From positions 1 through 64,000 of the forward strand of contig NZ_JAJCTH010000009.1 of the NCBI RefSeq assembly GCF_020594515.1: a stretch of DNA of 64,000 nt. The letters run 5' to 3'. Positions 43,510 to 52,633 of this stretch are shown piece by piece (the stretch's first letter is position 1; each line of letters opens with the position of its first letter). Under the pieces are notes generated by a model. The model saw nothing but the letters and a program-made list of their open reading frames with translations. It was not told where the DNA came from and did no database searches. This stretch comes from Rhodoferax sp. U2-2l. Lineage in GTDB: Bacteria; Pseudomonadota; Gammaproteobacteria; Burkholderiales; Burkholderiaceae_C. Position numbers and translations under genes: made by a program.

Positions 43510-44985
43510 TCAGCCCTGACGTGATCCGGGGTTGGCGAAGTAATCAAACACGGTGGACTCCAGCCCCTCGGGTCTGCCAGCCAGCCACCAGGTGATGAGG
43601 GTCCAGGTGCCGTACACCACCCCACCGGACAAGATGCCCGCCGCCAGTTGCGCGACAGCCGAATCAAAAAAACCGACGCTGAAGGCCACCGCCCCATACA
43701 TGAGGTTGACGCCCAACAGAGGCCGCCACAGGGCGTGGGCGATCGACCTCAGCGGCAGACCACAATACTTCTGCGTGCTGACGGCGGTGACCAAGGCGTT
43801 GACCAGGCTGGCCCCGATGCGCGCCCAGACCAGCCCCAGCAGATGCAGCTGTGGCACCAAGGCCAAGGCCAGAAGCACAAAGGCGGCAAACTCGACCCAC
43901 ACAATGTGGTTCTGGATGCGGGTGTGCCCACGCAACACCAGCAAGGTGTTCAGCGGCGACAGTGCAAATTGCACCGCCCCGGCCAGTGCAAAACAGGCGA
44001 CAAACGGGGTGGCGTCTGTCCACCGGTCGCCCAACAGCAAGGCGGTGGCCGGTGCCGCCACGGCCGCAAAGCCCCAGCCGACCGGTAGCGTGATGGTGTT
44101 GACGGCCGAGAGTGTTTTCAGCACCGCCCGGTTGGTGCGCTCGACATCGGCCTGAATGGTCGACAGCACCGGCAGAAAAGCCCGCAGCATGGCCGGCCCC
44201 AGCTCGCCGGTGGGCAATTGGCCCACGTCAGAACCCACGTTGTACAGCCCGAACTCCGCCGTCGTGCCGATTCGACCAGCGGCCAGCTCATCGCTTTTGC
44301 GCAAAAAAAAGCCACCCACCCCCGCCAGCATGAGCCATTTGGTCACTGCCCAGATGTCGGCGATCTTGGCGGTGTTCCAGCGCGGGCGATAGGGGTGCAT
44401 GAGGTAGCTGAGGATCAGCAGCGACGAATACCCCGTGACCACCCCCACCACCAGCGCGCGGTAGTCCCGCAAAAAATAGGCGCTGATGATGGTGGCCAGA
44501 ACGCTCAAGGTCTTGTGGCTGGCCAAGTAATAAAACTCGACTTGAAACTGCAGTTCCTTGCGCGCCAAGGTCATGCCGACATTGGAAAACCCGACCAGCA
44601 CCTGGCACGCGGCCAACACCCAGAGCACCCGGATCAGCTTGGGGTCTTCAAAATACCAGCCCGCCACCGGGGACAGTGCCCACAGCAAGACACCCGCCAG
44701 CGCGCCCTGGATGACGGTCAGGGTCCAGGCCGAATCAATCTCGTCACGCGACACGGTTGGCTGGCGCAACAGCGCCGTGCTGGCGCCAAAATCCAGCAAG
44801 GCTTGCGTCAATGCCACCATCAAAAAGGCCATGGCCACCAGCCCGTAGTCTTGCGGCGCGATGAACCGGGCGACCACGATGGTGTTGACAAACCCCACGG
44901 CTTTCACAGCCCAGCGGGTGCCCACGGTCCACAGCGCCCCGGAAATCAGCGCGCGCTTGGGGTCAGTGGGCGGTTGGGGCGGCAT
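43510..44985 (-). CDS. O-unit flippase (Wzx-like, MOP superfamily), copy 2
   Basis: The 491-residue polytopic protein begins PPTDPKRALISGALWTVGTR, then VARFIAPQDYGLVAMAFLMV, and contains DELAAGRIGTTAEFGLYNVG and DVGQLPTGELGPAM, closely matching the product at 8271-9758. It should flip undecaprenyl-linked repeat units to the periplasm. ATG 44985 is preferred over a TTG 12 nt upstream; both lie inside the end of the preceding gene (23 nt or more overlap). Being within the XrtA operon, it is the likely main flippase for this EPS. Confidence 0.88.
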   Translation of the reverse strand: MPPQPPTDPKRALISGALWTVGTRWAVKAVGFVNTIVVARFIAPQDYGLVAMAFLMVALTQALLDFGASTALLRQPTVSRDEIDSAWTLTVIQGALAGVLLWALSPVAGWYFEDPKLIRVLWVLAACQVLVGFSNVGMTLARKELQFQVEFYYLASHKTLSVLATIISAYFLRDYRALVVGVVTGYSSLLILSYLMHPYRPRWNTAKIADIWAVTKWLMLAGVGGFFLRKSDELAAGRIGTTAEFGLYNVGSDVGQLPTGELGPAMLRAFLPVLSTIQADVERTNRAVLKTLSAVNTITLPVGWGFAAVAAPATALLLGDRWTDATPFVACFALAGAVQFALSPLNTLLVLRGHTRIQNHIVWVEFAAFVLLALALVPQLHLLGLVWARIGASLVNALVTAVSTQKYCGLPLRSIAHALWRPLLGVNLMYGAVAFSVGFFDSAVAQLAAGILSGGVVYGTWTLITWWLAGRPEGLESTVFDYFANPGSRQG

Positions 44986-45964
44986 GTGGCCAGACAAGCG
45001 TGGGCGCCAGGGGCACGGTGGGCGGCAGGCAGGCCGAGCGCAAGGCGGCCAGCGCGGGTTTCATCAGCCAATAGCCCTGCGCCAGGCGATTGAAATCCTC
45101 CGGGCAACGCGACACCCACTCCAGCACCATCGCCTGGGCCGTGTCGGGCAGCGCTGCAGGTGCGCACTGCCGGTTGGCCAGGTGGTCGGCAAACGCCGCG
45201 TTCTCCAGCTTGCCGCGGGATTGGCGAAAGGTCCGCTTGACGTGGGCCAGCACGTCTTGGGGGCGCCACCAGCGGGCCGGGTCAATCTGCCACGACGCCG
45301 TGGGGTGGACGTGGATGCGGAAGTCTTCCCACACGTGGCGCGCCGGGTCAAGCCCGTAGCAGAGAAACGCCCCCATCAAACTGTCGGTGCGGTACAGGCC
45401 CACCGGCAGGCGGATTTTTTCGTCGCGCATCCGGCCAAGGGTGTCGCCCTTGATGCAGCAAAAATTGCCGTGAAACCCGGTGTTGATGATCATGTTTTCC
45501 CGCAGCGCCTTGGCTGAGCGCCCCATGGTGGGCACCCCGGTGCCGCCCAGGGCTTGTGCATTGGCCTCCACAGCGTTGCCCAGCAGCCCGATGGCATCGG
45601 CGTTGAGCCGCACATAACCATCGATGAAAAAGGCCAGGGTTTCACCGGCCCAGATCTGGTGGATGTACTGGTTCCAGGCGTTGGCTTTGTCGGCCAGCGG
45701 GATGGACCAGATGTGAACAGTCGGGCGCTGCGCCATGTGGCTAGGGCGATCGGGATCGCCGTTGCTGTGATCGCTGTGGGCTGGCCGCCGCGTCTGCTCG
45801 TCTGCCAGCGCATGGGCCAGCGCCGGGTTGCCGTTGACCAGCACATGGATCACCGAGCAGGCGCTGGCCGACACACGCGCCGAATCCAGTGTCTGGCGCA
45901 ACTGCGGCAAAGACTCCCGGCAGGCAAAAACAACCAGAGCCCAAGGGTGCCGGGTGGTGTTCAT
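44963..45964 (-). CDS. GT-A-like glycosyltransferase, weakly recognised
   Basis: The 333-residue protein begins WALVVFACRESLPQLRQTLD, then VIHVLVNGNPALAHALAD, as in the first strands of GT2 enzymes. LADKANAWNQYIHQIWAGET and FFIDGYVRLNADAIGLL replace the usual DXD region, with IDGYV and NADA as candidate acidic sites. YRTDSLMGAFLCYGLDPARH may be the acceptor region. It has no membrane segment. Its stop lies inside the start of the flippase gene, and it follows the amidotransferase by nine bases. A sugar-transfer role is probable but the family is unclear. Confidence 0.6.
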   Translation of the reverse strand: MNTTRHPWALVVFACRESLPQLRQTLDSARVSASACSVIHVLVNGNPALAHALADEQTRRPAHSDHSNGDPDRPSHMAQRPTVHIWSIPLADKANAWNQYIHQIWAGETLAFFIDGYVRLNADAIGLLGNAVEANAQALGGTGVPTMGRSAKALRENMIINTGFHGNFCCIKGDTLGRMRDEKIRLPVGLYRTDSLMGAFLCYGLDPARHVWEDFRIHVHPTASWQIDPARWWRPQDVLAHVKRTFRQSRGKLENAAFADHLANRQCAPAALPDTAQAMVLEWVSRCPEDFNRLAQGYWLMKPALAALRSACLPPTVPLAPTLVWPHAAPTAH

Positions 45965-45972
45965 CGGGTTTT

Positions 45973-46001
45973 GTTATTGCGGGCTTGAGCCGCCATCCAT
46001 G
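45973..46001 (+). repeat. Degenerate REP-like element overlapping a coding end
   Basis: GTTATTGCGGG, CTTGAG, CCGCCATCCATG resembles the REP consensus GTCATTGCGGG...CCCGCAATCCATG with two or three changes. It covers the last nine codons and stop of the amidotransferase gene, so the protein end MDGGSSPQ is encoded by the repeat. Confidence 0.55.
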
Positions 46002-47908
46002 CCTTCTGTGCGCCCGGTGCCGTTGGCCTGTTTCAAGAACGCATCAAACATCAGCAGCGTCCACAGCGGCGCCGAGTGGTCGCGCTGGCCGCTCAGGTGC
46101 TGGCGCACCATGGTGTGCAGGGTGTCGGTGTTGAAGTAGCCGGTGGCTGCCAGTTGCGGCCCCAGCACCGCTTGTTGCAACCGCTCGCGCAGCGGCCCGC
46201 GCAGCCATTTGGCCAGCGGCACCGAGAAGCCCATCTTGGGCCGGTACAACACGTCATTGGGCAGGCTGGGCTCGAAGGCTTTTTTGAGCAACCATTTGCC
46301 CTCCTGGCCTTGGATCTTGAGGTGGCTGGGCAGCGTGGCCAGCCATTCGATGAGTTCGTGGTCCATCAGCGGCTCGCGCACTTCGAGCGAGTGCGCCATG
46401 GCGGCGCGGTCCACCTTGGTGTTGATGTCGCCCACCAGCCAGGTTTTGTAGTCCAGGTACTGCACCAGGGCCAGCGGGTCGGTGGTGTTGGCTTTTGCCG
46501 CATGGTGTTTGAACACTTCCTGCGCGCGGTAACCGGCCAACGTGCGTTTGAAGCCCGGTGAATACAGCGCTTCACGCTCATCGGAGCGCAGCACCGAGAC
46601 GCTGTGTAAATACGCCTGGGTCGAGTCCAGCGCCAGCGCCTGGAAGGTGGTTTTGGCGCGGAACATACGCGGTGCCCAGTCCAGCTTGGGGTACAGACCG
46701 CCGAGCATTCCAAACAGTGGCTGGCGCAGGCCCAGCGGCACCGCATTGCGGGCCCGTTCTTCGGCGGCGTGCAGGCGGTAACGGCGGTAGCCGCCAAAAC
46801 TCTCGTCGCCGCCGTCGCCTGAGAGCGCCACGGTGACGTGTTTGCGCGCCAACTGGCAGACGCGGTAGGTGGGAATGGCCGAGCTGTCGGCGTAGGGCTC
46901 GTCGTATAACCAGGCCAGGGTGTCGATCAGGTCGAAGTCGTCACTTTTGACAATTTCCAGGTGATGATCGGTCTTGTAACGCGTGGCCACTTGCTGGGCA
47001 AAGGCCGATTCGTTGAATTTCGGGTCGTCAAACCCGATGGCACAGGTGCGCACCGGGGTGCTGGAGACACTGGCCATGGTCGCCACCACCGCGCTGGAAT
47101 CGACGCCGCCGGACAAAAATGCGCCCAGCGGCACCTCGGCCATCAGACGCAGCCGCACCGATTCGTCCAGCCGCGCACGCAACTCGTGCACCGCGTCCTC
47201 ACTGCGGATGGGGTTGTCCAGAGTGAAGGCTACATCCCAATACGCTTTGGGCTCGGGCAGGCCCTGACCGTGGCGCAGCGTGAGCGTGTGCGCTGGCGCC
47301 AGCTTGTGCGCGCCGGTGTAGATGCAACGCGGGTCGGCCACATAACCTAGCGCAAAGTACTCTTCCACCGCCAACGGGTCGATGCTGCGCACAAAGTCCG
47401 GGTGGGCGGTGATGACCTTCAGTTCCGAGCCAAAAATGAAGCTGCCATCCGCCAGCAGCGCGTAGAACATCGGCTTGACGCCCAGGCGGTCACGCGCCAG
47501 AAACAGCGTTTGCTGGTTACGATCCCACACCGCAAAGGCAAACATGCCGCGCAGGCGCAACACACAGGCCTCGCCCCAGGCTTCCCAGGCGTGGATGATC
47601 ACCTCGGTGTCGCTGCGGGTGCGAAACACGTGACCTAGCGCTTTGAGCTCGGTGGTGAGCGCCAGGTAGTTGTAGATCTCGCCGTTGAAGACGATGGCCA
47701 CCGTGTGGTCCTCGTTGAACAGCGGCTGCTGCCCGGAGGCCAGGTCAATCACCGACAGGCGGCGGTGGCCAAAGGCCAGGCCGGGCTCCAGATGCAAGCC
47801 GAGTTCGTCCGGGCCGCGGTGCGCCTGCACGTTGTTGATGCGTTCCATCAGCGCGGGCGCAAAGTCGCGCTTGCCACGCGTGTCAAAAAGTCCGGCAATG
47901 CCACACAT
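45974..47908 (-). CDS. Asparagine synthase-like amidotransferase, XrtA system type
   Basis: The 644-residue protein has an N-terminal glutaminase domain starting MCGIAGLFDTRGKRDFAPAL with Cys2 as nucleophile, QAHRGPDELG and FNGEIYNYLALTTELKALGH. The synthetase domain has FLSGGVDSSAVVATMAS as the ATP pyrophosphatase motif and VALSGDGGDESFGGYRRY. This is the exosortase A system amidotransferase 1 family. It probably converts a carboxylate on a sugar precursor or substituent to an amide using glutamine nitrogen. WecC, which makes a uronic acid, is in the same operon. The last residues are encoded by a REP-like repeat. Confidence 0.9.
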   Translation of the reverse strand: MCGIAGLFDTRGKRDFAPALMERINNVQAHRGPDELGLHLEPGLAFGHRRLSVIDLASGQQPLFNEDHTVAIVFNGEIYNYLALTTELKALGHVFRTRSDTEVIIHAWEAWGEACVLRLRGMFAFAVWDRNQQTLFLARDRLGVKPMFYALLADGSFIFGSELKVITAHPDFVRSIDPLAVEEYFALGYVADPRCIYTGAHKLAPAHTLTLRHGQGLPEPKAYWDVAFTLDNPIRSEDAVHELRARLDESVRLRLMAEVPLGAFLSGGVDSSAVVATMASVSSTPVRTCAIGFDDPKFNESAFAQQVATRYKTDHHLEIVKSDDFDLIDTLAWLYDEPYADSSAIPTYRVCQLARKHVTVALSGDGGDESFGGYRRYRLHAAEERARNAVPLGLRQPLFGMLGGLYPKLDWAPRMFRAKTTFQALALDSTQAYLHSVSVLRSDEREALYSPGFKRTLAGYRAQEVFKHHAAKANTTDPLALVQYLDYKTWLVGDINTKVDRAAMAHSLEVREPLMDHELIEWLATLPSHLKIQGQEGKWLLKKAFEPSLPNDVLYRPKMGFSVPLAKWLRGPLRERLQQAVLGPQLAATGYFNTDTLHTMVRQHLSGQRDHSAPLWTLLMFDAFLKQANGTGRTEGMDGGSSPQ

Positions 47909-47917
47909 GGTTGTTGC

Positions 47918-49492
47918 TTAAGGTTGGGCGTGTTGGGTGGTCCGCAGCACTTGCAAGAGTTGTGCCCCGTTGGCTTGCACAAAGGCTTGCAGGCGTTGTG
48001 CGCCCTCGTCGCCGGTGCCTTTGGCGGTGTAAAGAACCACGACAGCGGCGTCGTCGCCCCGGCCCAGCAGGCGCTGCAGGGTGCCCTGTAGCTTGGCGCG
48101 AGCGTTGCTGGCGGTGAGGCTGCCGTTCACCCAATAGACCTGCCAGACGGTCAGCCGTTCACCCGTGGTGGAGGCATATTGACGCAGTTCGGCTTCGCGC
48201 AGCGTGACCGGCGTGTTGTCAAAGGTGATGGCCCGGCTGGTTGCCGTCACTTCGGCCCACACCGGGTCTTTGGACGTGACCAACACATTTTGCGAACTGA
48301 CCAGCTTGCGGTCATAGTTTTGCTGGCGGTAGTAGCCCACGTACACCCCCACGCGCTGGTCGCCCAGCACATAACGGGCGTTGATCTGGGCCGAGGGGTT
48401 GTCAAAAGCGGGTTGGAGCTCAGGTGGCTGGCTGGTTTGCAGCGCCCAGCCTGGGGCCAGCTGGGCGGGCGCCACCAGTTGCACCGGTGTGGTGACATTG
48501 GTCTGGTCCAGCGCCCAGCGGCCAGCCAGGGGCAGCGCGATGACCACGGCGGCCAACAGGGCGGCCACTTCAAAGCGGGGCCGATGGGCCACGACGCCAC
48601 CAGGCAGGGGCTGGGTGCGGGTGACCGAGTCCAGGTCCGCTGCGCTGACGCTGGGCTCTGGCTCGGACCAGCGCGCACCCACCCAAAACATGAGCATGAT
48701 CACCACGCCAAAAAACACCCAGCCGTAGATGATGTGGTCCACACCGGCGGCCAGTTTGTTGCCTGACAGGTGCCCCAGCATCACGATCAGGTAGGCGCGT
48801 AACCAGTTGGCCAGCACCGGTACCAGGATAGAGACGATGATGAACAGCACCCGGCGCTGGGTGGATTGGTAGTTGAGGTAGGCAAACAGCGTACCCACGG
48901 TGAGCGAGGCAATCAGGTAGCGCACGCCGCTGCAGGCTTCCACCACCGACCAGTTGCCCGACGGGATGACAAACTGCAGCCCTTCGCGGTACACCGGAAT
49001 GCCGCTCAGCCGCAGCGCAGCCACGGTGAAATCTGCCGTCCATTCCATGAGTTGCGGCATGGCAAATTCGCCAATCGGCACGGCAAAAAACAAAAAGGCC
49101 AGCGGGAACAGCAGGGCGCGCGTGACGGCCACACCCAGCAAGGTCGGCACCAGCAGGGCCAGCATGGCCACCAGGGCCAGCTGCGTCAGCGCGTTGACCG
49201 CCACCAGGTCGCCCAGCAGCCAGCCCAGCCCCGTCAGCAGCAGCGCCAGCAGCCCCCAGGCGCTGGGCTGGGGGTGCAGATGGGACAGGTGGGCGCGTTG
49301 GCGCCACACCATCCACAACACGATCGGCACCACCAGAAAGCCGTGGGTGAAGGTCTCAGAGCGCCACCAGATGCCCACCATGGCGCTGGCGGTGTCAAAG
49401 TAAAGCGCCAGCGTGAACACCAGCAACACGGCCAGCACCCCGGCAGCGCGCGGCCAGTGGCGCTGGGGGTTGAGTTGCAGGGCGGTGCTCAT
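47918..49492 (-). CDS. xrtA: Exosortase A fused to an EpsI domain
   Basis: The 524-residue protein has about eight transmembrane helices with the exosortase catalytic triad: Cys187 in VVEACSGVRYL, Arg232 in ANWLRAY and His253 in GVDHIIYGW. The first loop WWRSETFTHGFLVVPIVLWM is typical of EpsH-type proteins. Residues about 300-520 form the EpsI-like periplasmic domain (GWALQTSQPPELQPAFDN, VGVYVGYYRQQNYDRKLVSS), here on the same chain. XrtA cleaves PEP-CTERM proteins such as the product of 59773-60645 and helps couple EPS export to protein sorting. Its start overlaps the GT4 stop by 4 nt. Confidence 0.95.
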   Translation of the reverse strand: MSTALQLNPQRHWPRAAGVLAVLLVFTLALYFDTASAMVGIWWRSETFTHGFLVVPIVLWMVWRQRAHLSHLHPQPSAWGLLALLLTGLGWLLGDLVAVNALTQLALVAMLALLVPTLLGVAVTRALLFPLAFLFFAVPIGEFAMPQLMEWTADFTVAALRLSGIPVYREGLQFVIPSGNWSVVEACSGVRYLIASLTVGTLFAYLNYQSTQRRVLFIIVSILVPVLANWLRAYLIVMLGHLSGNKLAAGVDHIIYGWVFFGVVIMLMFWVGARWSEPEPSVSAADLDSVTRTQPLPGGVVAHRPRFEVAALLAAVVIALPLAGRWALDQTNVTTPVQLVAPAQLAPGWALQTSQPPELQPAFDNPSAQINARYVLGDQRVGVYVGYYRQQNYDRKLVSSQNVLVTSKDPVWAEVTATSRAITFDNTPVTLREAELRQYASTTGERLTVWQVYWVNGSLTASNARAKLQGTLQRLLGRGDDAAVVVLYTAKGTGDEGAQRLQAFVQANGAQLLQVLRTTQHAQP

Positions 49493-50706
49493 GGAGGGGT
49501 GGGTGCCAAGTGGGGGTCAATGCGCGAGAGGTGCGCGGACCAACTGTAATCGCTCAGCACCCGCTGGCGCCCGGCGGCACCCACGCGGGCGCTGCGTTCG
49601 GGGGCATGCAGCAGCGTATTGACCTGGGCGATGAAGTCGTCGGCGCTGGTGGCGGCGAGCAACTCGGTCTCGGGCTCGGCGCTGATGGCTTGGGTGCAGG
49701 ACTGCGCCGCCACCACCGGCCGGGCCATGGCCATGGCTTCCAGGATCTTGTTTTGAATGCCACGCGCCACCCGCAAGGGCGCCACCACCACCGCGGCGTG
49801 TTGCAAATAGGGGCGCACATCGGGCACGGTGCCGGTCACCACCACGCCCGGCCCGGCCAGGGCCTGTACGGCGGGTGTCGGGCTGCGGCCCACGATGTAA
49901 AAGCACAGTTGCGGCCATTGCTGGTGCAGCGCGGGCAATATGTCGGCCACAAACCAGGTCACAGCATCGATGTTGGGCCAGTAGTCCATGGCGCCGGTGA
50001 AGACCAGCGCAATCTGCTGGGGCTGATCTGCCGTGGCCTTGAAAGGCGACGGTATCGCCGGGTCCGGCGCAAAAAACTCGGCATCCACGCCGTTGCTGAT
50101 GGCGTCCACGCTGTGCGCGCTCTCGGGGGCCAGCCCTCTGAACAGCGCCGCCTCGTTGTCGGTGACAAAAAACGAGCGCTGGGCGCGTTGGGCCACACGG
50201 CGCTCATAGGCCAGCAGGCGCGCGCCTTCGCGCTGGTACAACCACGACAGCGGCCAGCGGTGGTCTGGCGCGTACTGCGTCCACTTGGCCGAGTCCACAT
50301 CGACAAAGTCCACCAGCATCTTCGGGCCGGGCTGGGCGTCCAGGTACTGCGCCATCACGGACGAAAAGATCACCACCGCGTCGATGTCGTGCTCGGCCAG
50401 CGTTTGCTGCACCCAGCTTTGCAAGCCTGCGTTTTGGTAGTAGTGCTGGCTGAGCGACTGCCCGGTCAGCAAACCGGCCAGGCTGCGCAACTTGGCGCTG
50501 CGCGGCTGGATGCGCGCCACATGCACATCGGGGCACAGGCCACGCACGGTGTCCAGGTGCACCTCATCGGCCGGGTCGTCGATGAAGGTGCCCAAAAACA
50601 CCCGGTGCCGCTGCGTCAGGTGTTTGAGCAAATGGTAAGAGCGCACCTTGTCGCCCTTGTTGGGCGGGTAGGGCAGGCGGTGGACCAGATAAAGCAGCTT
50701 GCCCAT
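49489..50706 (-). CDS. GT4 sugar transferase, PEP-CTERM/EpsH1-associated (TIGR03087-like)
   Basis: The 405-residue GT-B protein begins LLYLVHRLPYPPNKGDKVRS with YHLLKHLTQRHRVFLGTFID, the signature opening of this exosortase-linked transferase group. It has LVDFVDVDSAKWTQYAP, SNGVDAEFFAP, LVFTGAMDYWPNIDAV, and RGIQNKILEAMAMARPVVA as the donor site. It probably adds a sugar to the growing repeat unit. The stop lies 4 nt inside the XrtA gene. Length is normal for the family. Confidence 0.92.
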   Translation of the reverse strand: MGKLLYLVHRLPYPPNKGDKVRSYHLLKHLTQRHRVFLGTFIDDPADEVHLDTVRGLCPDVHVARIQPRSAKLRSLAGLLTGQSLSQHYYQNAGLQSWVQQTLAEHDIDAVVIFSSVMAQYLDAQPGPKMLVDFVDVDSAKWTQYAPDHRWPLSWLYQREGARLLAYERRVAQRAQRSFFVTDNEAALFRGLAPESAHSVDAISNGVDAEFFAPDPAIPSPFKATADQPQQIALVFTGAMDYWPNIDAVTWFVADILPALHQQWPQLCFYIVGRSPTPAVQALAGPGVVVTGTVPDVRPYLQHAAVVVAPLRVARGIQNKILEAMAMARPVVAAQSCTQAISAEPETELLAATSADDFIAQVNTLLHAPERSARVGAAGRQRVLSDYSWSAHLSRIDPHLAPTPP

Positions 50707-50714
50707 GGTGGGTG

Positions 50715-51755
50715 TCAGGCCAGGTTGCGCACGATGAACGGGCCCAGCCAGTTGGCCAGGCCAATCGGCATGCGCCGCCAGGTGGCAATCATCAGCTTGA
50801 ACTTGGCGTTGGACGGGTTGTTTTGCGGAATGCTGTCGCGCTTGTACAGCTTGAAAGCATAGTGCAGCTGCGTCGGCTCAAAACCCCAGTTTTTCTTGAA
50901 GGCGTAGGGGCCGGTGCCCTTTTTGCTGCGGCCATAGTCAAACACTTTTATGCCACGGGCGCAGGCGCGGCGCATCAGCTCCCAGTATTTGAAGTCGTTG
51001 GCGGCCAGGTCGCGGGCGGCTTCGTCGTCACCCGCGTAGTAGGGCAGCACTTCGTCGCGGAAGTAAAAGCTCAGCACGCTGCTCAGCGGTTTGCCCTGCG
51101 GCGAGACCACGGTGAGCACTTCGCAGTCCGGGCCGAAGACGGTCATCAAGGCCGCGAAGTACTTTTTGGGCAGCGCCGGTGTGCCGTGGCGGTGCACGTT
51201 GTCGGCAAACAGGGCAAAAAAGCGGTCGGCGTCGGTGTCAATCTCGCTGCGCAGCTCGTTTTTGATGCCTTTGCGCACCATAGCCCGTTGTTTGCGCGGA
51301 ATGGCCAGCATGTTGGCTTCTTCTGTCGGCAAAATGTCCTTGCGAAACGTCACGTACAGGTCTTGTGTCGGCCAGTCCGGGTGCCGGTTGTCCACGTGGC
51401 GCAGTTCCAGGTGGTCCACGCCCAGGCTTTGCGCGATAGTTTGCGCTTCCTGCTCCAGCGCGTCTGCCGCCTGCGGGTTGCTGGCCGCCGCGCCGCCATA
51501 CACGGTGAACGGCACACTGGTCAGCGAGTTGCCAAACAGCCTGCTGTGGACGTGGCCCAGTGGCAGCACGCCCTCAATCTGGCCATTGGCATCTTCGGCA
51601 TACAAAAAGTAGCTGTCGTGTTTGAAGACGTCCGTGATGATGCTGTACCAGCCCGCACGGTGGAAAAACGTGGCCTGCGGGCAGGTCAACACAAACGCAT
51701 CCCAGCGCTGGGCGGTGGCGGAGTCGGTGGGCGAAAGACGTTTAACCTGTGTCAT
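50715..51755 (-). CDS. FemAB-like protein, XrtA/PEP-CTERM system type
   Basis: The 346-residue protein matches the FemAB-related family of exosortase A loci: WDAFVLTCPQATFFHRAGWY, YFLYAEDANGQIEGVLPLGH, TVYGGAAASNPQAADALEQE, and KVFDYGRSKKGTGPYAFKKN near the end. FemAB enzymes are GNAT-fold proteins that attach amino acids from aminoacyl-tRNA to amines on cell-wall precursors. Here the target may be a sugar amine of the EPS, but this is inference. It lies seven bases from the deacetylase gene, and the deacetylase product could create free amines. Confidence 0.9.
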   Translation of the reverse strand: MTQVKRLSPTDSATAQRWDAFVLTCPQATFFHRAGWYSIITDVFKHDSYFLYAEDANGQIEGVLPLGHVHSRLFGNSLTSVPFTVYGGAAASNPQAADALEQEAQTIAQSLGVDHLELRHVDNRHPDWPTQDLYVTFRKDILPTEEANMLAIPRKQRAMVRKGIKNELRSEIDTDADRFFALFADNVHRHGTPALPKKYFAALMTVFGPDCEVLTVVSPQGKPLSSVLSFYFRDEVLPYYAGDDEAARDLAANDFKYWELMRRACARGIKVFDYGRSKKGTGPYAFKKNWGFEPTQLHYAFKLYKRDSIPQNNPSNAKFKLMIATWRRMPIGLANWLGPFIVRNLA

Positions 51756-51762
51756 GCCGATG

Positions 51763-52626
51763 TCAGGCTGCCAGCGGCAAGGGCGCGATCTGGTTCATAA
51801 ACACCTGGTCCACCCGACCCCAGTTGAAGTCGCTCAGCAGCCGCTCCAGGCGCGCCTGGGTGTGGGCCAAATTGACGTAGTGGCGGAACTTGGCCTTTGG
51901 ATTGATACCGGCAATGCGGGGCTGATCGGGGTCAATCTCCCAGGGATGGAAATAGAACATGCCGGGCTGCTGGTCGCGCGAGTTGACGCGCTGCAGCAGC
52001 CAGCGTGACACCGGGTACGGCAACAGCCGGAAGTAGCCGCCGCCGCTGGACGGAAAGTTGCGCTCAAACAGGCGCACGGTGGTGATCGGGATCTCGATCA
52101 GGCCCGGCCGCACCTCATAGGCAAACCGTGGAGAGTCCGGCATGCCATAGTGGTCGTGGGCAATCGGGTAGATGCTGGAGCTATAGCGGTAGCCCGCTTC
52201 GAGCAGCGTGTCGTAAGCCCACAAATTGCCCTTGCCGATGGAAAAACTCGGCGCCCGGTAGCCTTGCACCGGCTGGCCGGACAGGTCTTCGAGCAGCTTC
52301 TTGGCGCGGTCAACGTCGTTGAAAAAATCGTCGGGTGTCTGGTCGCTGGCGCGCTGGTGGCCGTAGCCGTGGCTGGCCAGCTCGTGCCCGTTGGCCACGA
52401 TCTGGCGCACCAGTTTCGGGTAACGCTCGGCAATCCAGCCCAGTGTGAAAAAGGTGGCGTGGGTGCGGTGTGTGGCCAGCATGGCCAGAATGGCGTCGAT
52501 GTTGCGCTCCACCCGGCACTCGCGGGTGTCCCACTCGGTGCGGGCAATGTAGGGCGCAAACGCCGAGACCTGGAAATAGTCCTCCACGTCAATCGTCATC
52601 GCGTTGGTCAAAGGCGGTTGCGGCAT
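51763..52626 (-). CDS. XrtA system polysaccharide deacetylase
   Basis: The 287-residue protein begins NAMTIDVEDYFQVSAFAPYI with the first catalytic Asp, then ATFFTLGWIAERYPKLVRQI and ELASHGYGHQRASDQ as the H-X3-H metal motif of the NodB fold. GYRAPSFSIGKGNLWAYDTL and FYFHPWEIDPDQPRI follow. The C-terminal DUF3473-like segment is normal for XrtA-linked members. It probably removes N-acetyl groups from the polymer or a lipid-linked precursor; there is no signal peptide, so the site of action is uncertain. Start ATG 52626 lies seven bases after the ATPase stop. Confidence 0.92.
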   Translation of the reverse strand: MPQPPLTNAMTIDVEDYFQVSAFAPYIARTEWDTRECRVERNIDAILAMLATHRTHATFFTLGWIAERYPKLVRQIVANGHELASHGYGHQRASDQTPDDFFNDVDRAKKLLEDLSGQPVQGYRAPSFSIGKGNLWAYDTLLEAGYRYSSSIYPIAHDHYGMPDSPRFAYEVRPGLIEIPITTVRLFERNFPSSGGGYFRLLPYPVSRWLLQRVNSRDQQPGMFYFHPWEIDPDQPRIAGINPKAKFRHYVNLAHTQARLERLLSDFNWGRVDQVFMNQIAPLPLAA

Positions 52627-52633
52627 GGGCAGA

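Noticed and set aside
49510..50862. 450-codon plus-strand open frame opposite the GT4 and FemAB genes
   Set aside because: No motif or ribosome binding site; it crosses a gene border on the other strand, where both products match known families.
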